Shown here: one piece after another, positions 33,101-40,847 of the stretch | Numbering within the stretch: position 1 is the stretch's first letter | Layout of the letters: each line of letters opens with the position of its first letter | Assembly: GCF_000002865.3 (NCBI RefSeq) | Contig: NW_001865041.1 | Location: 2,029,505 to 2,070,351 of the forward strand | From: Monosiga brevicollis MX1 | Taxonomy: Eukaryota; Opisthokonta; Choanoflagellata; Craspedida; Salpingoecidae | Reading direction: 5' to 3' | Length of the DNA: 40,847 bases | The notes under the pieces: generated by a model | Database searches by the model: none | What the model was told of the DNA's origin: nothing | Seen by the model: only the letters and a program-made list of their open reading frames with translations | Made by a program: the position numbers and the translations under genes

Positions 33101-35321
33101 CCCCCAGGTTAGCACGAGCGCATGCCGGCTTTTATGTATCAGCCACAGCTCTCACTCAAACGGGCAATAGGCACATTTCAAAATGCGTCAGGGGCTACTG
33201 TACTTTGCACGAACAAAACAAGGACTTGCGACTCTGGCGAATTTGTAGCCAACTTCAACGCCACGAACCAAGACTACGAATGCAGCCCGTGCCCTGTTGG
33301 AACCGCTCAGGCGTACAGCGCCCATGTCAACACAACTTGTGCTGGTGTGTTCGTCCTCGGGCGCATGCACCTTTTGCTCTTCTCAACCTGTCAAGCCAAA
33401 AGCAAACGCCCAGGACATGCAGAGTTTTGTTCTTGAGTTGCTCTCAATACCACTCAACTCGTTTGTTGTGTCGATATAGCCTGTGTTTCCGGCAAGTATC
33501 AACCTTGGCCAGGACAAGCAACATGCCTTGACTGTCCCGGTGGTTCTCCGACGGGAGCTTTTATTTGTGCTTCGGCCCAACACAGCTCAGGCAACCCAGA
33601 AACCTCCTTCCCCTTTGAAATCGTGACAAGCAGTGCCCTTGCAGCTGTTGTCGTCGTTTTGGGTGTGCTCCTTCTGTTGCGAGCTCGTCGACATAAAAGA
33701 AGTAAACTCAGCGCTCAGCCTATTCACGCCGATGGCCAGCTTGCGTTGCACACAATGTCAACGGATTTGGTGGGAGCCGTACATCCCAGCAGTGTGCACC
33801 TGGCCCATCAGTTGGGCTCTGGAGCCTTTGGCCTTGTGTACCAAGGCTTGGTGCAGCTGCAGGGCATGAACACAACGCAGATTGTGGCGGTTGAAGTCCT
33901 GCCGGGCTCCGCCTCTCTGGAGGAACAGGATGCGTTTTGCACGTACCTCGGTCGCCTTGAGGCACTGGGCCCGCATCCAAATCTTGTTGATTTGCTCGGG
34001 CACTGCCTCGGCGATACGCCCCTGATGGGGCTCTTTACTCTGGGTAATCTGGGCAGCCTTCGCGAACTTTTACGCGCAAGCCGGCAACCTTCAGATTCTT
34101 TAAGCTTGAAGGGGGCAAATCTCACCTCATTGGCTCGAGATGTGGCATGCGGTATGGCTTACCTAAGCCTACATGGCATACAGCACGGCTACCTGTGCGC
34201 TGCAAACGTAAGCCATGCTTTCCAATACACAATTAACACTCAATCGGCCAGCGACACGAGGGACGACGCGTTGTGTGTTCCTGTCACCAAACCGCTTTCT
34301 CTTCCTAGGTCTTGGTGGATTCTGATCGAGCATGCCGCGTTTCGCGGCATTGTGCCCCTTTGCCTGCACACAGAACCTATGAGCGGTGGTTGGCGCCCGA
34401 GCTCTGGGAGGCCTCTGCACCCTTGTCTCAGCCGGGTGATGGTGCGTACTTTTTTTGAACACCCGTCTTGTGATACAAATCAGCATCTGCTCAGTCACAT
34501 AATGACCTCCCTCTCGCCTGGTAGTTTGGGCCTTTGGCGTCACGGCATGGGAGATCTTCACGCTTGGCGCAACACCGTACGTAACGCAGCCCGTTTTCGA
34601 GCTCAAACCATGGCTGGCATCGGGTCATCGCCTTGAAAAGCCTAGATTGGCTTCTGCGGCAACATTTGCCCTCTTGACAGACTGTTGGGCAGCTGAAGCA
34701 CAACAGCGTCCAGATTTCACTGCTCTCAATGACGCATTCGGTCAAAGTGAAGCCTGCCATATTCCCGTCGACGGTGCCGAGGCTGCTGGGGCTTTTGAAA
34801 GCGCTGTCCCATCGTATGAGGTCATTGATTACGAGCTCGAAGGCCAGCAACCATCAGGCTTGGCGGCGGCATCCCGCCCGCAGTTTGCGCGTGATCCTGA
34901 CGCGGGCGGAGTGCCGACATTCACCATGAACCCAGTGTTTCAGCCCAGTTATGTGGACGCAACATACGTCCACCTCACGTCCCCATACCAGACGACCCCG
35001 GGAGAACTCCAGACGCAGCCAACGTACAACAAACTTTGTCCGTCATCAAGAACCTCAAGAACCACGCTGTCATCATCAGCAGCTGGCACAGAACCATGCT
35101 ACGCCTTGGTCGACGAGGCATCATTTTCAGCATGTACTGCCAACAATGACGGGATGGGCACAAATCCGTCAGTCAGCATCGCTCACAATGACACCGAGAC
35201 GACGGCTTTGCCTTCCACAGTCACTGGAAACAACTTGTACGGCGTTCTTATGACTCTGCAACACCTTGCGAACTCGCCGACATCAGATCCAAATTCTCAG
35301 GGCACCGACACCCTTGCGTAA
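30151..35321 (+). CDS. Receptor with extracellular JmjC/cupin domain, Cys-rich modules and intracellular tyrosine pseudokinase
   Basis: Start ATG at 30151 gives a signal peptide (AAVVVLVVHMGLVLG). Exons 30151-30799 and 30894-31306 encode a JmjC fold of the NO66/JMJD type. The iron ligands are His167 and Asp169 (PPHTDGGDIFVHQWRGSKNW) and His250 (LLYIPRGVVHVAQT). A phase-0 intron then joins exon 31409-31479 in the same frame, beginning about ten Cys-rich exons with modules such as GTYQDA, TDRSCIACP and CRCPAGWGSD. Exon 33480-34207 has the membrane helix (LAAVVVVLGVLLLLRARR) and the kinase N-lobe with G-loop LGSGAFGLVY. The remaining exons are 34309-34441 and 34525-35321. The kinase fold is complete (APELW, DVWAFGVTAWEIFTLGATPY, CWAAEAQQRPDF), but catalytic residues are lost: VAVEVL for VAIK, HGYLCAAN for HRDLAARN, and no DFG. 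The tail has YVHL, YNKL, YALV and YGVL. One small Cys-rich exon near 31.8 kb is not resolved. Confidence 0.85.
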
Positions 35322-35325
35322 TAAA
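35320..35325 (+). terminator. Putative poly-A signal overlapping the stop codon of the JmjC receptor
   Basis: The TAA stop at 35319-35321 runs directly into AATAAA, so the hexamer and the stop share two bases. If it is used, the 3' UTR would be only about 10-30 bases. Confidence 0.45.
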
Positions 35326-35778
35326 AAGACTGTGAATTGTCATCACACAACTTTCACCCACAAGTCATTAATTGATCTTCAGCATTTATATTGAAAAACA
35401 AGTTGTGCTGTAGTCAGCTTGTTGGACGTTCAAAGCGAACATATCTTTCGCCTTTTACTGAAGATGCAAACAACAGCTGTGGTAGCTTCGGCTCCACAGA
35501 TGCTTGCTTGAGATCCGTGGACGTCCAACGCGTAAGCATTATGCTTATTTTTGGAGATCTTTTGAACACTCTCTCTTGTTCAATAGTCATGTTCTTATCT
35601 GAATTACAACTGAAGCCCTTTGAATTTTCACAATGTCATATTAATTGGCTTGATGATCATGGCGAACTTTTATCTGACATTTTAAGCAGAGAAGAAGAGC
35701 AGGTTAATTCTTGTTGCTGTGCGCTGCGTTTCAACTTGGTCGCGCTTGTGCTTGAGCTGCGGTGGACGAATCTGTACC
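35326..35778. other. AT-rich intergenic region upstream of the helicase gene
   Basis: About 450 bases are clearly richer in A/T than their surroundings. An open frame starting near 35391 crosses into the helicase region but has no domain and conflicts with the zinc-finger frame. I see no inverted repeats that would mark a transposon end. Confidence 0.55.
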
Positions 35779-38700
35779 ATGCCCCATGTCGACGCGGTGC
35801 CGTGCAAACAGTGCGGCCAGACGTTTCCCAACAGAGGGGCCAAAGATCAGCACGTCTCTCGGGTGCGTCCATCGCCGCACAGACCTTGGTCAACAACATC
35901 ACGGCTCATCATGCTCGAATGATAGGTCCACCAGAGGAGCACGTACATCAAGCTCGATGGACAAGCTATACTCCGACATCGAGAAGATGACGGCAACTTT
36001 TCTTGCCCCGTAGACGAGTGCGACTACCGGCATGATCGCTCGGCTGGCCTCAAATCGCATCTTCGCCACATGCATGACCGAGAAGCACCTGGTCCTGCAA
36101 CACCGATCCCATCCAATGATCATCCGCTCCAGCACCGAAAACATAGACGCGTGCGCTCCCAGAAGCGTCGAGTTGCTTTTGACCAACAGCACGGCGTGGC
36201 CGGGGCTCGGGTGTTCATGACCGACATTGGCTGTCTCGTTTCCCCTGGTTCTGCGTCACTGGTGTGCACGCCCTGCAAACGCGTGCTTTGTGGGAGCGTG
36301 CCAAATCACCTGCTCAAGAAGCATCACATTCGATGCAGTCAAGATGACATTGATGCAGCCACGGCACTCCTGCGCTCCCTGCAGCCCGGGGAGCCGCCGA
36401 TGGATATTGCAACCGTCTCCGGGCCGCGCGCCCCTCTGGAAGGCATACCTATTCTGAACGGCGTGGGTTGCCCCCTGTGTCAGGCATGCTTCACGACCAA
36501 GAAAAGCCTGCAATATCACTTGCACACAAAACATGTTGGTGACCCGGGCATCAACCACCCACCCCGACGCGTCAAGTTGCAAAAGCCGCAGCGTGGTGCC
36601 GGGGCCCGCTGTGTTGAGGTGCTTGTCGAGGAGAGCCACGACGCCTCGGCAGCCGATGTCAGCGAGAATGAGGAGGAGCTGGAGGAGCAGCAGCGGTTCA
36701 ATCAGCTGGTATCTAGTATCCAGGCCATGGCATCAGATGCCGAAGAAAAGCGCTGCCCGCATGGCGTTCACCAGATGCACCCGTTCTACGATAGCGTGGG
36801 CATGACGCTGATCCTGAGTGAGCTGACCCCAGAGCAAATTCTCAAGCTGGGCCACGACACCCCGCCCGCACCACTTGTGTCGGGCATGCAAGAGCTCTTC
36901 TGGGAGGCCCACGCACAACTGTCCCAGCACGGTCTGGCGGCTGCTTCCGTGGCGTCCTTGTTCGAAGATGAAGAGTTTCAAGTTCAGCCGCAATCTTTAC
37001 CCCAAGTATCTCCTGGCACGATGAGCAGGTACCTGAACATCGCAGCGCGCCTGGTGCATTTTTTACTGCTGCTGGAAGCGATGCCAGCCCCCGAGCCATC
37101 CAGCTTTTTGAGCCAGGTGCTTGCCAGCCGTGGGGAGGTCATAACTACAGCTGCCTTGGCTGTGCAAGAGGAGCTGGATGCGGGACTGAGCGGGGCAGAT
37201 CTTGTCGAGCCCTTGGCGGCCCTGTGGCTGGCGCTGGTGAATGCAGAGCTACACCTCTTTGACAACGACAAGGTGCACTTTGTCAACGTGTTTTTGTTGT
37301 GCACGGCCGTTTCCACGGGAAGCGGTCTTTTGCAGGACATCCGGCGCTGGACCACGACGCTGGCCGGCCTGATTTATATTTTCAAGCTGTTTTTGCTCCG
37401 GTTTGGCAAGGCACAGCGATGGGCCACTGCGGGTAAACTCAGGCCTTTCCTACAGCCCGGACGGCTGGTGCATTTTTTGAGCCAGCGCATGGCGGCGGCT
37501 CGCTCTGCCAGCACGGCCGAGGGGCAGGTTGGAGTGGATATTGAGGTGCAAGCGGACGGTGACATGAGGGACGAGGCGTTGCACACTATCGTTTGTCAGG
37601 GTACTGAACTCAACGTGAAAGAGATTGGAACCGCCCTGGCACAGATGCGCAACGATATGAAGGAGGTCTTGGACACCCATCTCTTGCTGGGATCTGGTCT
37701 GCGAGAGCAACACATTGGCGAGTATGCTCGGCTACGGTCGAAGGAGGATCGGACCAACAGGGTCAAGAATTGGTGGGTGGGCCATGGCAGCCCAGCTGAG
37801 CGGGCCCTATTGGATCACATTGGCCAGACTCCGAGCTTGCGGCAAGAGTTTATCTGCACAGGGCTTGGCCCAGAAGGAGCTAATGAAGAGCGGACCTTTC
37901 GGGAAGACCGCGTGCGGGAATGGCTTCTATTTGTGGGAAGGTTCAACCAGCTGGCGCTCACCTACACGCACGTGGCTGGAGGTATGATTGCGATTGAGCA
38001 AAGACTCTGTTTGAGAAGCTTGGCATGTTTATTGTACCACTCTTATCTGTTTGCATTGGCTTTGGCGTTTTGTTAGGTCTGCCACCTCAAGCAACCGTAT
38101 ATCAAGGGCTATCCTACAGAAATGGCGTGGGCCGGCAACGGGCCGTATTTTTTGCTGAAAAGCAACTCTTCATATTGACCCGTCTGGGTCAAACCCACGG
38201 GCTCTCTCCGGATGAGCAGCACGCCTATCGGTACATGGACGAGGAAGTCAGCAAGCTGATTTTCATGTATTTGCTCTTGTGCAAGCCCCTGGAGCAGATG
38301 CTGACGAGCTGGCTGGAAAAGCGGGGTGTTCTTCAAACCCCTTGCGATGGCGGGCGTGGGACCTACGACGATGATCAGGAAGAGGAGGATCTGTTGGAGG
38401 ACGAGCAGGATGAAGACCACATGAGCCTCGACGATGGCATGACCTTGCGACGCGAGGTACAAGACGCTCAACGCCACTATAACAACAGCCATTTGCTCTT
38501 CAACATTGCGCCTCTGCAGACCATGCTCAGCCCAGCCTCCATCTACGCTGCCTTTCGTCGACAAATGACCACCTACCTGCATCAGCCTACGCTGGGAGTG
38601 GCAAAGTGGCGACACGCCGCGACCTTCTGGATGACAACATTTGTGACAAACCGGCTCTTTGCCGACCCCGCGAGCACTTTGGGTAGCCTGATGCGCACCC

Positions 38701-40847
38701 AGGCACAGCCCTTGGGCAACATGGCCAAAGACTTCTTTGCTACCGCAACAAGCAACCAAGTGCAAGCCAAAATGTCATCACGTCTGATGCATCAGCTGGC
38801 CTCACAAAGCTGGCATGCCTTTTTGGGTCTTGACCGCAAGCGCAGCGTGGCCGAGCTCACAGCCGCCAAGGAAGCTTTGGAAGTTCGCCACCCCATAAGC
38901 TGGAGCGGGTCATCAAAGCTTGAAGTAGGCGGGCGCGTCATCATGGATACGCAAGCTGAGCATGATGTAGCCTACATGACCCAACTGGCCCAGCAGGCAC
39001 GCATCTCGTGGGGCCACGGCTTTAAAAGCCAAGAACAATTGGACCTGGCAGCGGCCATTGACCAGCATCGGGCCGAGGACGGCTGGCTGATTGTCGTTGC
39101 ACCGTCAGGCATGGACAAGACGCTTTGTACCATGCCCAAACTGGGTTGTCACCCGCATGCCGGCACGGTGCTGTGGATTGTGCCTTTTGCGACCTCGGCA
39201 GACGATTTGTTGCGGCGTTTGCAGGCGGCTGGCCACAGTGCGCAAAGGTGGCTGGGCCCCTCGACGCCGGTAGCAGCTGGCCTGGACGTGCTTATCATCA
39301 CGACTGGCAAGTTTGTTCGCACAGGGTCTGACGCCCTGCACGCACGTGCTTGCTTCCAGGGCATCCGCACTGTGGTTATGGACGAGGCGCACACGCTCAT
39401 CTCTGATGCCAGCCACCGGAACATGATGGCTCAAGTCGGGGCCTGCGTGGCCTCTGGCGGATGGACCAACATAAAGCGCGTGGCTTTGACCGATACTTTA
39501 TGCATGTGCGACCAAGAGCGGCTTTTTCGTCAGCTGGGTCAGCAAGCAGGGGGCAAACTGTACCGCCTGGAAACAATGCATCACAATGTGGAGCTGCGTG
39601 TGCATCATGGCGACCAGCGGGCCTTCTTGTCGCACGCGCAAGGTCTTGTAGACAGACAGCGGATGACGCGTCGGGAGAATGAGGAGCGTGTGCACATGAT
39701 GGTCTTTTGTGACACGGTGGCCGAGGTAAAGCTGCTGTGTGACCAGCTGCACGCACGCGGCTATGCAGCCTTGCCCTGCTATGCAGACTTGGAAGAGATG
39801 GCGCAGAAGGACCATCTGGCGCGGTGGAAACAGAGTCAATGCGACGTCATTGTCGCCACCAGCTGTTTGAGCATGGATGTGGACCTGCATACCGTCCGCC
39901 ACGTGCTGTGGTATGGCAGTGGTCATGACGTCTATACCCTGGTAAAGGTGAGTTGCTGCTCAAACGTTCATGGGACTGTCTCAATTTTAAAAAAAAAAAA
40001 AATGAATTGTTCATTGAGCTAATGGTGTGCATGTGCATGCAATCGGCTACAGGCATTTGGTCGGGCTGGCCGTGATGGAAAGGGCGGAGCTGCCGAGCTG
40101 TGGCTGCCAGTCAGGTGTGCCCCAGCACCGGGCATGGAAGCCTTTGTCGAGGGCAGTGTGTGTCGAAGGTGGACGCTTGGCAAAATGTTGGATCCTCGCG
40201 CTGCTACATGCCTTGCCACCGGCCAGGCTCCCTGTGACGTGTGCACGAACATGGCACAGGAAGTGCAGCCAAGCAGCGTCTCACAGAGTGAACGTGTCGC
40301 TCAATCGGGTGAGATTGCACTGGAACCAGTGATGGCTGATGCATCGCCACGGCCAATTGCTGGACGACTTGATGCAGCCACCACAGAGCCCATGGCCGTG
40401 CCATATTTACCCACGGCGTCAGATTCCGAGCTTCAGGCACAGCGACAGGAAGAAGCTTGGGCGCAGCCAGTGCAGAACAGTGACACTCGTCAAGCGCCGG
40501 CATCCGGCGTGACGTCGGCCTCTGAAGCAGGCTCGGCCATGGCTGATGGTTTGCCAAGGCCACGTGCTGGACGACTTGACGAAGAGGCCGCGGAACCCAT
40601 CATGTCTCTGCCAGCAACACCGACGGCATCTGACTTTGAGCTTGAGTTTGATTCCCTGACAGAACTTCAAGAAGATGATGCACCATGCTCTTCCATGCCA
40701 GATCTGCGGGCCAAAACCACTTCAGAGAGTGGGAGTGTGCCTCGGCCCGCAACAGAAGCTGCAGCTTCAAACGAGGCTACGCAGACTTCCACAGCTTTAT
40801 TGCCTAGTCGTGGAGCACCGCTGCCATCTCTACCGGTACCTTCGGCA
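35779..40847 (+). CDS. C2H2/OrsD-like zinc-finger RecQ-type helicase, 3' end beyond the window
   Basis: Four exons agree in phase: 35779-35862, 35926-37981, 38077-39947 and 40053 to the window end (open). A C2H2 finger spans the first intron (CKQCGQTFPNRGAKDQH, then VSRV-H). A second (CPVDECDYRH...HLRHMH) and two more fingers (CTPCKRVLCGSVPNH and CPLCQACFTTKKSLQYHLHTKH) follow; the last two resemble the OrsD/DUF3505 type frequent in fungi. A large helical middle region has segments recalling telomere-linked helicases. The SF2 helicase has motif II DEAH (VVMDEAHTLISD) and motif VI (FGRAGRDGKGG). It also has a RecQ zinc site (CRRWTLGKM...CDVCTNM). Motif I reads APSGMDKT instead of PTGxGKS, so ATP hydrolysis may be impaired. 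An acidic, Ser/Pro-rich tail with a two-fold repeat follows. It is probably a selfish or subtelomeric helicase family rather than a housekeeping RecQ (inference). Confidence 0.85.
40331..40640 (+). repeat. Two-copy coding repeat in the helicase tail
   Basis: Two related segments of about 37 residues, some 208 bases apart, share the pattern MADxxPRPxAGRLD, then EP(M/I) and P-TASD-EL. The DNA is clearly similar as well, so this is a recent-looking internal duplication. Confidence 0.8.

Noticed and set aside
35326-35778. Terminal inverted repeat or LTR of an element carrying the helicase
   Set aside because: I compared the AT-rich flank by eye and saw no inverted or direct copy. The other end of the gene is outside the window.

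Overview
The window looks like a compact, intron-rich, GC-rich protist nuclear genome, most probably a choanoflagellate such as Monosiga. That assignment is inference. It rests on two phosphotyrosine-type transmembrane receptors with Cys-rich ectodomains, plus animal-type SH2, SH3, CAP-Gly and I/LWEQ domains. Genes are split by short GT-AG introns (roughly 60-200 bases) and packed tightly on both strands. I spliced by hand, requiring donor, acceptor and phase to agree. No transcript data were available.

Layout. (1) 617-4784 +: kinase-less receptor with a Cys-rich ectodomain, one membrane segment, a tail with many tyrosine motifs and a C-terminal SH2 domain; its 5' end is unresolved. (2) 5072-~9614 -: EF-hand / degenerate WW / coiled-coil / C-terminal CAP-Gly protein. 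(3) 10160-13745 +: TPR protein of the LGN/Pins type with RPGPF repeats. (4) 13823-15432 -: multi-pass membrane protein of unknown family, with a puzzling in-frame TGA. (5) 15733-18337 -: URI1 (prefoldin-like RPB5 interactor) with a PP1-docking motif. An assembly gap (181 N) lies upstream of it. (6) 19453-24655 +: BAR-like helical region, SH3 and I/LWEQ actin-binding domain. (7) 24719-25365 -: small ER-luminal EF-hand protein ending HQEL. (8) 26261-29908 +: HEAT-repeat protein of unknown function. (9) 30151-35321 +: signal peptide, JmjC/cupin domain, Cys-rich modules, membrane segment, tyrosine pseudokinase and a tyrosine-rich tail. (10) 35779->40847 +: C2H2/OrsD-like zinc fingers plus a RecQ-type helicase, cut by the window end.

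The most notable object is gene 9. All junctions between the JmjC domain and the kinase region that I could resolve keep frame, except one small Cys-rich exon near 31.8 kb. It would be a receptor that carries a 2-oxoglutarate-oxygenase fold with an intact H-x-D...H triad outside the cell and a catalytically dead kinase inside. With gene 1 (SH2 but no kinase), both ends of the window hold receptors that seem able to bind or offer phosphotyrosine but not to make it. Genes 2, 3 and 6 are cytoskeleton or membrane adaptor proteins with unusual domain orders.

Intergenic regions are short and rich in simple repeats: (GT)n, a GA-rich satellite, poly-A/T runs and a 7-bp tandem repeat. I saw no tRNA, rRNA, CRISPR array or recognisable transposon ends.
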